Of a stretch of DNA of 64,000 bases, positions 12,162 to 23,869 are shown piece by piece; positions within the stretch are counted from its first letter, which is position 1; each line of letters starts with the position of its first letter. Origin of the DNA: Apricaphanius iberus (Eukaryota > Chordata > Actinopteri > Cyprinodontiformes > Aphaniidae). A model generated the notes under the pieces. That model did no database searches and was not told where the DNA came from. It saw nothing but the letters and a program-made list of their open reading frames with translations. The DNA is taken from NCBI GenBank assembly GCA_028564705.1, contig JAPXFQ010002722.1, positions 2,092,623 through 2,156,622 on the forward strand, written 5' to 3'. Position numbers and translations under genes: made by a program.

Positions 12162-13300
12162 AGGTCATATTTACTGGTATTTTGATTACTTCTTTGTTCT
12201 CTGGTACGAAAGAAGAATGCTGTCTATGTCAGTGTCTGTCCAAAAAAAAAAAATAATCCTCGTCTATTTCACTTTATACCAGGTTAATGTGGGAGTGGGC
12301 GGGGAGACTCAACAAGATGTGGGGGCTTACATTTGAAGATTAATGACATGCAAGTTTCTGTCCTCTGATTGGCAAACTGCAACACTACTCTTACACTGTC
12401 TCTATTTACTAAAATCTGTAACATGAGGCACAAATGGTGTCTGTATTTAGATTTAGATGGAGTTTACCACCCAGTTTAGGCAGCATTACCAAAAAGACCA
12501 GGCTCTGATGTGCTACTGGCCGCAGCAGGACTGAGGTACTCCTTGATAATTTATTCTCCTCCGCTTAGCAGTATGCTTAAATTCAGCGAGTTGTCTCTTC
12601 TGATTTGAGCTAATAGTTTGTACGGAACGAGTGCATTTGCATCCCCCCACCTCCCACACACATATACACTGCGCTGACAAGCGGAGAGAGCTCACAGTGC
12701 TCCATAGACCGGGAGATTCAACCAGCAGCAGATTAAGCTGCTGATATTATAATTCATGGTTTGAAGCGTCGGTTACGTTTGAGGATAGTCAAACATACAT
12801 CTCTGAGTGGATGTGGTCACAGATATTAGCTGTTAGCCCAGGTAGTACGTTTCATTGTCATGGCACCTTTATAACACAATACTTGAAAAGTAAAACACTG
12901 GGTGAAAACTAAAACACAACTTACAGCCTGGGAGCTGGTGTTCCACGGTTGTGACGGTACAGATCCTTCTTTTAAGTTCAACCTCGAGGCAGGCCTGTAC
13001 TGTAAGGTCTGTAGCCTCTAGCAGCTATAAGAGGCTAGGCTTTCACCTTGCCAAAAACAACGTTCCTGTGGGCAGTTTGAAGCTAGGTAGGCAAGGGCAT
13101 GAATACTAAGTAAGCATTATGACGTGTGGTTGTTGGGCTTTTTCAAACTCCTGCATTTTCTGGTCTCTTTTCTTCTTGTAACTGATTCAGGGAATGGAGT
13201 TTGTATAAAATTTTCACCTGCAGCATGCTTTTATAACACAGAGTTACTGATTGTAATGGAAAAAAAACTCAGTTTTTAAGATAATCAGTGAAGGAGACCT
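12162..13300. mobile_element. TTAA-flanked nonautonomous transposon (T2/Kolobok-like)
   Basis: The element is flanked on both sides by TTAA (12158-12161 and 13301-13304). Its ends are AGGTCATATTTACTG and, reversed, AGGTCTCCTTCACTG, short inverted termini. TTAA duplications with termini beginning AGG are known from T2-type MITEs and Kolobok elements; piggyBac also uses TTAA but has different end sequences. The 1.14 kb interior shows no transposase domain. It lies in the presumed upstream tspan4 intron. Confidence 0.65.
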
Positions 13301-13529
13301 TTAAGATTATTTAAAGTGTTGCAGCGCATTAATGTACGCCCACATGTGCAGATGAAAACAGGATAAAGATTGATTGTCTGTTGTAATTAATTTGTTTGTT
13401 ATATAGATTAAGAAGCTGGTGTCCCATTTTACTCATTTTATCACTGATAATTTGAGTTTCATTGATAATTATTCCAGCATTAGGTTATTGGAATAATTGT
13501 TCTAAATTATTAATAACCAGAAAGCTCTA

Positions 13530-13860
13530 ACTCTTCAAAATCTGCAACAGGAGTAATGATAGTCTTGCTCTGGTCTGTTGTGGTGAACAAAGAGCTTAGC
13601 CAAAATGCAAAATTTACTGGTACTTGTCTAACACACACCTTTAGGCAAAGGTAGAAGTTTTGGTGGTGATCAAGGATTAGATATCTGATCACAGTATCCC
13701 CTGAAAACCCTCTTTTGGTAGTTTTCCAGAAACATTCCTGGAGGATCCATATTACTGTTCTGTCTTGTGAACATTTTGGGATCCTTGGAAACAACCTGGA
13801 TTTCCTTTTGACAGAAATTTCTTGTCTCCCAACCTCACTTAAGTGAAAATATAGCTTGAA
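13530..13860 (+). mobile_element. Rex3-like LINE fragment, decayed
   Basis: The words TCTGTTGTGGTGAACAAAGA and GCTTAGCCAAAATGCAAAAT (13575-13615) correspond to the Rex3 segment encoding KRELSQKAKLSIY, here on the plus strand. The following sequence keeps patchy similarity to the 3' part (a TTTTGGGATCC..TGGAAAC block at about 13775). The 127-codon frame on the opposite strand (13893-13510) is a shadow. The copy is strongly decayed. Confidence 0.5.
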
Positions 13861-16345
13861 TGAATAGACTTTTTTTGAAATGCACGTATACACTGCAAAA
13901 TCAAATGGTAAGTGTTATGCCATATTTGGCATATCTGTTTACAATAAACCATCTATCAGCTGGAAATGATCCATCGATTGCAAATGAACATCTTAACTCA
14001 TATGGGTTTAAATATTCACTCCACTTTCAACCAGTCTCTAGTTTTCACCAACTTCTGGAGAAATTATCTCTTTTGATCTAGTAAGTGCGTCATTTTAGCT
14101 CCTAACAAACTACCGGTACATACGGTAGACTGATTAAAAATGTTTTGAAATGGGTTACTGTTTTAATAAAACACTTAATGGCTCTAAATGAGCTTAATCC
14201 CTGAGTTGGGAGTCAAACTAAAAAGGTCACAAATCTGTTTTATGGGAGTTAGCAGTGGAAGTCTAGCCATAAAAATATAACTTTATATAGATTCTATTGC
14301 AGCTTTGAGATCCAGGAGTTTCGCAGTTGGACAACAGTGTGATAAATACCCCCAAACCTGTCTTAAATTTAGACCCGCTGCATGACTTTCCATATTGATC
14401 CAGCCCAGAAGCACTTTTCAGGTATATATATTTTGTGGTTCACTGACATTTCAAGCAGCAGTAAAAAGGAGAGAAGATTGTGTTTGGTTTCGTTGGCTCT
14501 GACTCAGCTTCTTGATGTAAAAAGATTTGAAATATAGCACAATCATCGAGGCACGTCTGCTGAAATGAATAATTTAATTACTAGAACAGTCCAGTAGCCT
14601 GTTTTGATAACACTCTTTATTCCTGCAGTACATCAGGCCGTCATTTCTGCAGTGTATTAATCATAATTCAACACACAGTTTGGCACACGTGTAAGTGAAA
14701 AGTCTATTGAGCCAAATAGCAAATGTCACCCACATCGTTTCTGGTTTTAGCTTTCAGTAACACTTAGAAAACCACTTACTTTGAAATTTCATAATAGATG
14801 TCCTTTTTATTATTTGTCTTTATCAGTGAGCTAGCAGACATTGGTCTGTAATTGCATTTCTTCTCTTTTCGAAATATGTTACAGTTTCTTAAGACAGTAA
14901 GCCCAGTAATTCCAATGAGTATTTACCCTCTTGCAGAGTTTTTCTGTTTAAAATGTTTAAGGTCATAAAAAAAACATATCAGTCAAAGCCACTCTGAGTA
15001 AATACAAAATTCAGGTCTCAAAGGATTAATTCATTACTTTCTTATTGACAGGATTTTTTACTTTAGGCACATTTGAGGGTAATCAAGCAAAAGTGGCCTG
15101 TTTCACGTCTTTCCACAGGACACAGTCATATTTCAATCAAGACCTTAACATGGACGCTTTCATACCTCCATTTCATTTAGTTTTTTTAAGGGTTTTTTTC
15201 TCACCTGTGGAGGGGGAAAAAAGTGGACTGGTTTCTCAGATCATCGCCATGCTGCTTAACCGAAGTCCACTAAGTTTAAGGCCACAAGCTGACACCTGGA
15301 CATTGTTTTTCATGATTTCATGCAAAAGAACAGAAGTCCTTGTTCCATCAATTAAGGCAATTTGTCCAGGTTCTGAAGCACCATTATTAGCTACCAATTG
15401 TGGATCATGGCTTTCACTTATGGTTCAAAGCCTTAGATAGCTCAATGAAGGGCTTTGTGACACTTTCGTAAAACATACATATTTCTCATCTGTTTTTGAA
15501 TTTTTTTAATTAAGGGAATGGCACAATAAGTGTTGCTTTTTGAGAACATTTAGCCTACTTCATGTTGTCAGACAGGGTCTATTTAAATAGTTTCTTGATT
15601 TTATTGGTCTGTCAGTATTTAGGCCAAGATGTGGCTAGTGAAACGGCACTAAAATTTTATAAAACTTTGGTTAATCAAAGTTTACTTCTCTGTGTATTTG
15701 GAATCTACTTTTTGCATTCACTCAGTATATTCAGATTCAGATATTATTATTATTATTATTATTGAACATGTTAACAATAAAAAAATTGTAATATATATAT
15801 ATATATAAAATTCAAAATTACATACAGAGAATATGTTCAATGGGAAGGGAAATGAGCTCTACAAGCTTATATAATCAATCCCAATTTACACAATTTCATC
15901 TCCATCTGATTGAAATTTTGATGATCTTAAAACAGGTGAGAAAAAAAGCAACAGAAAAATACATTTTTGGGGAATAAATAAATGTTTGCTGTTTTTGATA
16001 TCCGTATCAGTAAAAGTATCTTAACACAATAAAAACTGATGAATAAATGACATTTTTTAGATATAAGGTAGACTTAAAAAAAATATTTGGTCAGAGAGAA
16101 GGGTGATGGTAATAATTCACATTTGGCTAAAGAGTTTCTCAAATGTATGTTCGAGCTTTATTCAAACAGTTAAAGCTCATTGTGATACGACGGTTTATTT
16201 TTAAGAGCAGCCTTTATAAACAAGATGTATTATTGTTGTAAATGAGCTTTTAACAGGTGTCGTGTTGACTATTAAATATATAAATGTTATTTTGATCATA
16301 TAGTCTCTAGGTTTGCTTAGTCTCTGTGGTTATGTGTCCCCACAG
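13861..16345. other. unassigned, tspan4 intron
   Basis: Presumed intron immediately upstream of the penultimate tspan4 exon. It holds an (ATT)n run at 15741-15763 and a (TA)n run at 15791-15807. A 131-codon open frame at 15045-15440 has no recognisable domain or conserved splice context and is not called as a gene. The last bases before 16346 are a usable polypyrimidine tract and CACAG acceptor. Confidence 0.55.
15741..15763. repeat. (ATT)n microsatellite
   Basis: About seven to eight ATT units in tandem, followed 30 bp later by a (TA)n run at 15791-15807. Confidence 0.9.
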
Positions 16346-16429
16346 CCATGTTACGAGCGAGTAAAGGACTGGCTAAACGACAACCTGGTGGCACTTTGGA
16401 TCTTTGCTCTATGCACAGCTCTCACTCAG
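16346..16429 (+). CDS. tspan4: tspan4 penultimate coding exon
   Basis: The 84-bp exon (28 codons, phase 0 on both sides) lies between a CACAG acceptor (16341-16345) and a GTAATG donor (16430). It reads PCYERVKDWLNDNLVALWIF and then ALCTALTQ. This is the end of the large extracellular loop, including the last loop cysteine of the tetraspanin fold, followed by the start of the fourth transmembrane helix. Exons of 84 bp at this place are usual in tetraspanins. The Pro-Cys-Tyr-Glu start and the LCTAL.Q end match vertebrate TSPAN4 and not its paralogue TSPAN9, which has GCYE and a different helix. TSPAN4 is a four-pass membrane protein of tetraspanin-enriched microdomains and is known from migrasomes. 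Earlier exons are outside the window or were not recognised. Confidence 0.93.
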
Positions 16430-18499
16430 GTAATGACAGCTTTAAAAATATTCCTTTTTTTGTCATAACCTTTGCCCATTATGTCTTTGGCGTTAAAGGA
16501 GCATTATCTATGACATAAGTCTCAAACTGGAGCAACAGCAAAAGACTTGAACACAGTAGTTTTGCGAGCAATCTCTTGTGGACCGCATAGCGAGGTTGAC
16601 ACTGTGTAAAAATTCTCTTATCTCCCCTGCAGTCGAGTGATTCTTGATGGGCTTCCCTAATCTGAGAGGATAGATACTCCATGTTGCCTGAAAACATCAA
16701 GTGGAGAATGCTCCCCTGATGCTGCAGGCTGATTTTAAGTCAATTCCCTTTTTAGAAAAATGAAACCTGGAAAGAACATGTCATTACTGGCAGATTTATC
16801 TCAAAGATCTGTGGCGTTTGGCGGCTGAGTCACAGGCTTAAATCAGCATGTTTTCATTTCCAGGCTGTCACATACCCTCAAAAGTAGAAGAATCTGTAAG
16901 ATGCAGCTTAACCTAGGGAAAATAAATTCTCCCGGTGTTGCAATGTTTGAACCCAGTAACCAAACCCTGCCTTGTTAATCAGCAACAACTAAACTTAACA
17001 AACAAGCAAAAAAAAAAAAATATATAGGCCTATCACTGACGATGATGACAAGTGATAAAGTGCCTCCCCGATAACACTAATAATGTGCAACACTGATAAT
17101 CGCACTCAAACATAGGAAATCACAACATGTTCCACAAAAGACCTCAAGGTTGTTAGTTTGCTACTGCTAGCATCATGCTAACGTCATTGAATGTATGCAG
17201 ATCGTGCATTTTCCAAGATTAAAAAGTGAAAAAGCATCCAATATTGTTGATGTGATAGTACTATTAAAAGACATGACATCGTGGTGCTAAAATACCGAGC
17301 ACGTAGTAATAACATAAGAAGAATACTCCTAAGCTAATGCTATCAACACATGTCTAAACCAACATTTGACATTTTCTAGTGTTATTTAGGCTTAGTGCCT
17401 TGCTGTCTCCATCATTTCCATCATCAGAAGGAACTGATTACCTAATAAGAAGAAGTATTTCAGTAAATCCTTCTTGATGGTGCCAGCCGGAGGTTACTGA
17501 AGCTCTTGTCTTTCCCACAAGCAAAAAATACTACAGATAAACTACCATGAAAAATAAAATTTAACCAGGCACTTAGCAGAGGTCTTGATGCAAGAGGTGG
17601 GCATAAAGAATCGTATGAGTTAATAATCCAACAACCAAACATTTTCACTTTTTCACTTGTATCGTCGGCATTGCTGACTACAAACTCGCAGCAAGAAATA
17701 CAGATGGCGGATTCACTCAACGTTTAGCTCGAAGTCAATTACCTTCTTTAGCAGTTGCAGTGCAGGTACTGTGTCATAATAGTTCAAAAAACTTAAAAGA
17801 TAATAGAGAAAACTGACCATCTTAAAAAATATAACCAAAACATTATACAAAAATATCTCCACAACACCTGTGGTGACTAATATATGCTCAGTTGCATTAC
17901 TACAGACTCTTATTACAGAACAAAACTGGCTAAAAAAGTGGAATTGTCATATGTCCCTATTAAAGATTCTGTTGAAGCCATGAACTGGTTTAACAATGAC
18001 TCTCTACTGAAAAATTTATAAAATGAAAGGCTCAGTGAAAATCCCATAAATGACGAGCAAAAATGGCTTTCTTTCAAGGGTTAATATTTAATTTCTTTAC
18101 TCACCTAAACAAATACATGGACAAATACTCAGATCAGAGCAACACTGAGCAGTTTAAATTTTAAAACACTGTGGGAGAACTGTTTCCTTTTTAGATAAGT
18201 ATTTGGGTAATATTTATTAACCACGGCTTAAGAGCCAAACAACACCATTTTATGAGAGCTCTTTTTGGCCTAAACTCAGTTAAACACCAATCTGATATTT
18301 TAAAGTTTATTCTCTATAGAGTCCAAGTTGTATTAACCTATACAAACATCTAAATGTGTTTGTGTTTCTAATGAGTAAATCTAATGATTATTTAAACTAG
18401 GAAAATAAATATTAACATCCCTGCCTGTTACAATGCCTGTTTCTGCAGGGAAATTTTGAGTACCAGGTTTCCTGTAGCTGTTACTTTGACATGTACCAT

Positions 18500-18775
18500 C
18501 CGTCTAAAACACTGTGGCAGAAAAGGACACCCACTGACAAATGGAAACAGCACTCTCTGACAGCAGGGGCTTCCCACAGCGGGACAGCCGGCCCACCACT
18601 CTGCTAAAACTGCTCAAACAGCTTGAGGAACAAGACAAGAAGATTAAAGTATTGAGCCAGCCTCCAAACTCCCTGGGTCTCAATCCAAACCAGCTTCTCA
18701 CACGGTGCACTGAAAGAAGAAAAAATTTCACAGGAGCCAAGACAATTAACTGTCAATGTCCCGCTGCTAAATAGT
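18500..18775 (+). repeat. possible degenerate transposon fragment
   Basis: A 77-codon frame (18541-18774) has a hydrophilic segment LEEQDKKIKVLSQPPNSLGL followed by NPNQLL. The Ser-Gln..Pro..Leu.Leu-Asn-Pro pattern is faintly like the SPDLNPIE block of Tc1-family transposases. No splice sites or other exon evidence are present. It may equally be an unrelated repeat; I do not call it a gene. Confidence 0.25.
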
Positions 18776-18850
18776 TCCTATCTCCCTAGGAGATCTACTT
18801 ATATACCAACGAATAAGTGCTGCTTTTAGCAGTAAGTGGGAAAGCTTATA

Positions 18851-19600
18851 CTAAAAAAAAACATTCCACACAACTTATCTGGGTTGATTTAGCAATAGTG
18901 AATTTTGTTGAGTGAACTAAAGGTTGGGCCAACCTAATACATTTAGGTTGCTATAAGGCACAAAAATAAACAGCATTGGATGGACTCAAACTCAGAAAAG
19001 GGCCTCTGTTTTCTGAGCATGTGCACTAACCACTTTGCATTACCAGTGTTGACTAAAAACTATTATATTATCAATACCTGCCAGTTCCCTTTTTTTCATG
19101 AAAAAAGTGAAGGAATTGTATTACTGAAATCATTATAACCATATTTAGTTACCCCTGGAAATGAAGTTGCGCCTCATAGCAACCTGAATCAGTTCTGTTG
19201 CTCTTTCTGTGTCTCTGCTGCCTTCTCTAAACCCCAGACGGTCTCGGCAGATGACCGCTTGTGCTGAGCCTGGTTCTGCTGGAGGTTTCTTCCTGTTAAA
19301 AGGGAGTTTTTCCTCTCCACTGTCGCTTCATACTTGCTCAGTGTGAGGGATTGCTGAGAAGTCACGACACAATCTTCTGTGGTTCTCTAATTCCTAAATT
19401 AAACATTGTATTGTAATAACTCTTCTTGTAAAGTGGCTTGAGATGACATCTGTTGTGAAACGGAGCTATATAAATAAACTGAATTGAATTGAATGTATTA
19501 GGTTGACCCAACATGTTTACATTTAGTTCACTCAACAAAATTCGTTATTGCTAAATCGACTCAAATCAGTTGGGTGGAAAAGTTTTTTTTTTAATGTAGT
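18851..19600. mobile_element. 750-bp TIR element carrying a LINE-type tail
   Basis: The left terminus (CTAAAAAAAAACATTCCACA, continuing with GTTGATTTAGCAATA and AATTTTGTTGAGTGAACTAA) is repeated inverted at 19493-19600. The arms are about 90 to 105 bp with several mismatches and one small indel. Between them, 19180-19490 is a copy of a fish LINE 3' tail (GTTCTGCTGGAGGTTTCTTC, then GAATTGAATTGAA), also present at 44.6-44.95 kb. The element sits in the last tspan4 intron and codes for nothing recognisable. Superfamily is not assigned. Confidence 0.75.
19180..19492 (+). repeat. LINE 3'-tail repeat ending (GAATT)n
   Basis: Contains GTTCTGCTGGAGGTTTCTTC, CTGTTAAAAGGGAGTTTTTC, a CTTGCTCAGTGTGAGGGATT word and the tail GAATTGAATTGAA. 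The same order of words occurs at 44756-44945, downstream of a decayed reverse-transcriptase C-terminus, which supports a LINE 3' UTR origin. It lies wholly inside the TIR element. Confidence 0.7.
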
Positions 19601-20211
19601 TTGCATATAATTTTATAGTTTTAGATTTTGCTTGAGTTTTTTTTTTTTCTTCTAGTTGTCTATACTTCACAGGGAAATATTACACCTATTACTATACTGA
19701 TATATAGATATACACAAGTATGGATATTTACAATCCAGTAACATGTATGAAACATTCTAAGTCTGGGTTGCAAGCCTGTTTGACTAGCTGTTGTCTATTT
19801 GTGTTTTAGGTATTGTTTAGGTAACACATGGACCATGGGCACACAAGGCAGAGTTTTTAAGTCTTTTAATTCTCAAAACATGTTCAAATAGATATGTGTT
19901 CCAAAACGCTCCTTCACCGAGAAAATGCTCTGCTTACATATTTTACCCACATGTAAATAAGGGTAATATGCATGCATTTAGTAAAAATTACAGCCATATT
20001 TAGGTATATTTATGAAAATCACACACAAAAAGCATTACATTTTCAAAGAACAGCTGCAGTGTTGGTCTGTATTTAGCCCAGTGCCCATTTAATAGACTAT
20101 TTTAATGTGTCTCCTGAGAGTGTCCGAACATGAGGATAGGATTGGGGTGAGGGGCTATAAATCAGAACATGTTTCAAGGTATGAATGGGGTTGGGGGTAG
20201 CTTTATCCTGT

Positions 20212-20530
20212 AAAGGCAAGGCAAGGCAATTTTATTTGTAAAGCACACTTTCAACACAAGGCAATTCAAGCTGCTTTACATGATTCAGTGATAATGAAAC
20301 CACATGATTACAAACAAAACATAAGTTTAACAGTAATCAATCAGTAAGAAAAGATAATGTAAGGAACAAATTTATTTAATTAATACACAGTCACTTAAAA
20401 AAGAAATAAAAAGTAAGAATAGAAATTAAACCACAACAATAAAAAATAATTTAAGGAACAAATTTATGCAAATAAAACAGATTAAAACAGATAAAACACA
20501 ATCGGAAACAAAACAAAACAAAAAGTGATC
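20212..20530 (+). repeat. AAGGCAAGGCAA-type interspersed repeat
   Basis: Begins AAGGCAAGGCAAGGCAATTT, followed by TATTTGTAAAGCACA and CAAGGCAATTCAAGCTGCTT. This head is typical of an abundant fish interspersed repeat; the downstream part is A-rich. Intronic to tspan4. Confidence 0.55.
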
Positions 20531-20825
20531 AGAAAGCGCAATTTTAATGTAAAGCACTTTGAGGTACATTTCTTTTTGTATGAAAAGCGTTTGATTCTAT
20601 TTTACAAATAAGGGGCAGAAAATTCTGCAATTCAGATTGTTTAATGAAATTGTATGAGTTTATTTTATAGGCTAAAGCAGTATTTTGAAACATAATGTCA
20701 TTGGCATTTGACAAAGTGGCCTAAACCGTGTGCAGTAATCTAGAATTCAGTTCTGTTCAAATTCTATTCAAATCAATTGAATATATTTCAGTGAAATCCA
20801 TCCGATTCAGATCCCACATTCGTAA

Positions 20826-21090
20826 TGATGAATGGTAAACGGCCTGTACTTTTATAGTGCTTTATCTAGTCCAAAGGACACCAGAGTGTTTTACAGTACA
20901 TTCAGTCTTTCACCCATTCCCACACACATTCCCACACTGATGGTGACAAGCAACATTGTAGTCACAGCTTCCCTGGCGCAGACTGACAGAAGTGATATAT
21001 ACATCGACGCCACAGGGGCCTCTGACCACCACCAGCAGCTGCTAACCAGTAACCCACTGGTTAGAGGATGAACTCTTGACTCCTGAGCCA
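20826..21090 (+). repeat. fish interspersed repeat (ATGGTAAACGGCCTG head)
   Basis: Starts ATGGTAAACGGCCTGTAC and continues TTTATAGTGCTTTATCTAGT, CATTCACACA-like words and GGGCCTCTGACCACCACCAG. This order is that of a common non-coding fish repeat whose copies begin TGGTAAATGGCCTGTATTTG. The 79-codon open frame inside it is incidental. Confidence 0.55.
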
Positions 21091-22125
21091 CTTTTGCTCG
21101 TTGCAAATTGATAAACAGTTATTCATCAAAGGAAAACCAGCTGAGTGGTTCAAGTTGTTGACTTAAATCCCTCCACTTCTCCAATATAGAAAGCAATTAT
21201 ACAGACATCATGATTATTTGAATAGAAAGTGCTTTACATCCAGAGGTTAATGAACTGAACTGCAATAAATTAGGTCTGTCCATTGTGGGCAGAATGATTT
21301 CAGTGCACTGAGGACAGTCAGTCCCGGCTGGGAGCTACATTAAATGAGATTTTCTACTCCCAGGAGGTAGAGAGGAAACACTGTACAGCTGTTTGTCAGT
21401 ACCAGGAACTAAAACTATATCTTGTATTTATTCATTATTTAAGAATATCTGAAAGTATTGAAAGAAAGCACGTTCAAATTCAGAATTGATATTTAAAAAG
21501 ACTGTTTTGACTATAAGTCCAGTGTCAGTTTGGCGGAGTTGCTCAATAGTGCGGGTCTTATCTCATAAGAAAATATTTTTGTCGCTTAAGTAGCTGCTGT
21601 GTTTGTAACAGAAAGTTATATATAGATAGTAAAGCAATTAACAACTACAACCTCATGCAAATTCCAAATTGCTCAAATATTTTAACACACCAAAGTGTTT
21701 TATGAGGATGTGTTATTGCACTGTAGTGCTGAGCTGAAAAGTCTGTGGAGGGAACAGGCCGGAATTCAAACCAAGAAACCAAACAAAAACAATCCAATAA
21801 ATAGAGGAAGATAAAGGTTCCCTGGAGATGCTGAACCATTAATACAGTTTGTGATAAAATCTTTGTGATATATAATCAGCCACTGCATTAGAGATTTATT
21901 TTGTTCAGAGATTTGGGTTCTACTTTTACTGTTATCTAAGAAATGAGTTTTGGATGCAGCAGTTTCAGAAAACTTTTTTTTTATTTCTTTTTTTTTTAAC
22001 ATAACACACTAGAGAACAAAATGATACAACAGGCTCTTTTTACTTCCACTGCAGTCATCTTTGGGAACATGTGGTTCTATTAATCTGTTTTTTTTTTCTG
22101 TGCGCGTGTGTGTGTGTTTCTGCAG

Positions 22126-22194
22126 ATCCTCGGTCTGGTCTTCTCCATGACGATGTTCTGCCAGGCAGTGAAAGTAGAGACTTTCTACGCCTAG
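22126..22194 (+). CDS. tspan4: tspan4 terminal coding exon
   Basis: After the TGCAG acceptor the frame reads ILGLVFSMTMFCQAVKVETF, then Tyr-Ala and the stop TAG (22192-22194). It encodes the second half of the fourth transmembrane helix, a juxtamembrane Cys that is a plausible palmitoylation site, and a short cytoplasmic tail. The phase-0 join to the 16346-16429 exon gives a continuous helix. The ILGL..(A/S)MTM..Q.VK..T...A pattern fits TSPAN4 and differs from the TSPAN9 tail. A longer open frame over the same bases (22071-22430) is in another frame and crosses the acceptor. Confidence 0.93.
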   Translation: MLGLVFSMTMFCQAVKVETFYA

Positions 22195-22755
22195 AGATCG
22201 ACCCCTCTGCCCTTCAGCGTGCTTGGATTGTTTCTCATCTGAGAGGGATTCATAGCCTCCTCCCCAACCTTGCATCCTCTTCCTTCTTCATTGAAAAACT
22301 ATTTTTTTCCCCCAAGCTTGTCCTCTCTGTGACATTTGCTCTCAGATGTCACCAGTTCACGGTATTCCTGCTAACGATCAACCAGCACAGTGTTAGTGTT
22401 ATTCCTTGTTCATGTTTTGCTCTGTGTTAAAAGCTAATTTTTTGTGAAATATTTTATCAAACGATATTAAGAACATGTATGATACAATGTAACCCTTTTT
22501 TAAATATGTCTTTTGTTTAAATTATCTTAAGGTTCGTACGTGTTTTGAAAATAGAAGCTCCAGCTGAGAAGAGCGCACTGGCTTTTGTGCTGCAAGTGCA
22601 TGTCTCCTGCGATGATGTGAATTAAATGTTTTGACTCGACAGTTTGGCGCATGTCATGTTTTCATTCCTAAAGCAGTGAAAGCTGAAGGCCTTTAACGTG
22701 CAGTTATGTTAAAACTGCTGCTTACAAACAAGAATAAAAATGGAAATTTCTCAGG
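22195..22755 (+). other. tspan4: tspan4 3'UTR with candidate poly(A) signals
   Basis: Downstream of the TAG there is an ATTAAA at 22621-22626 followed by T/GT-rich sequence, and an AATAAA at 22733-22738. Either could end the transcript. No further exon is seen. Confidence 0.6.
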
Positions 22756-23869
22756 AAGCAGCTCTTAAAATAGTTAATTCATTCCCTCTGCTGAGACACT
22801 CCGGATTCATTAAAACATTTTGTAATTACCAGACTAATCAGGCATTAATTCGATACGTTTAACACACTTGCTCTGAATCCTGTGGCTTGTTTATTAGCCG
22901 CATTTACATAGAACGTTAGGAATGCACAGAGTCTCAGTCAAAGAATTTCAATGAGCCTTGCAGTGGCAGGAGCCCTGAGACTGGCCTGGGGCAAATTTCC
23001 CCCCAGCACCAATAAAAGTCAGAATGACAAAGACTCATCTGCAGTCTTTGAAGTCTCTTCTGGCCCTTTTTGTGACTTCTTAGTTTTTTTTACTTTTTTT
23101 TATTTCCAATCTTGGGTCATCAAACATTATCTACCCGAAAGTACTCAGGAGACACACTTTGGTTAAATTGGCCCATAGGAGAGAAAACGTTTTAGTGTTT
23201 TCTGTCTTAGTTTGAAGTCTAAGTACTCCAGGTGCTGAAACTGTTTCTGAATTTGTTAAGAGTTTTCTTCGATTGCTCCTTTCTTTTCATGCCTCTAAAC
23301 TATATGGACCTCAAAGAGCAGCAGTTCAGGTCCGATCAAATTGTGGAAACTTTTCATATTCCTCCCTGAAGTCAAAGTGAGTCATTTTTCTCTATTAACA
23401 TAAATGATTCAAGGAACATTCCTGGACTTTTCTTACTTTAAATAGCTTAACAAAAATAAAAACAAGAGGAATAAAAATGTTTTTTCTAGTGTATATCTTA
23501 AGAACAATTGGACAGAGAGAACTGAAGACAATGTGAGAAGCCAGATCTGTCACAACAGACAAAGGTTATGTGACAAAATATAACAGATTAGAGAGTCCAA
23601 GCACACACTAAAACTTATAAAAAAAGGCGAAAGCAGACCAAAATGTTATCTTCGGAAATTAACCAATCTCAAACCCTTTAAAAAAATACAGATTATGATC
23701 AAAAGTCATATTTATGTCAGGAGGGCAACCATTTTATATATATAGAAGATTTACCATTTATCAAACATCCAAACAGAATAATACCATGACAATTTTTAGC
23801 CTTAAAAGGTGTGTAATATACCATTAATCAAAAGATCTGAAAAAAAGTTTACATTTTTGGTAAATTTAA
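22756..23869. other. intergenic, unassigned
   Basis: No exon or recognised repeat. The part around 22940-23060 is less AT-rich than its surroundings, but its 71-codon frame has no known motif. Confidence 0.4.

Larger units (their letters stand above)
16430..22125 (+). other. tspan4: tspan4 last intron (5.7 kb)
   Basis: The intron starts GTAATG and ends in a long T-rich and (GT)n tract followed by TGCAG at 22121-22125. It contains a 750-bp TIR element (18851-19600), a fish repeat at 20212 and another at 20826. The rest (16430-18440, 19601-20211, 21080-22090) is AT-rich and unassigned. I see no alternative exon. Confidence 0.88.

Noticed and set aside
13510..13893. 127-codon minus-strand frame as a gene
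   Set aside because: It lies antisense to a decayed Rex3-like LINE fragment and is explained as a shadow.
15045..15440. 131-codon frame upstream of the tspan4 exon
   Set aside because: No domain, no codon-like pattern and no convincing splice sites; such lengths occur by chance in 64 kb.
22071..22430. 119-codon frame over the tspan4 terminal exon
   Set aside because: It is in a different frame from the conserved tetraspanin reading and crosses the intron/exon border.
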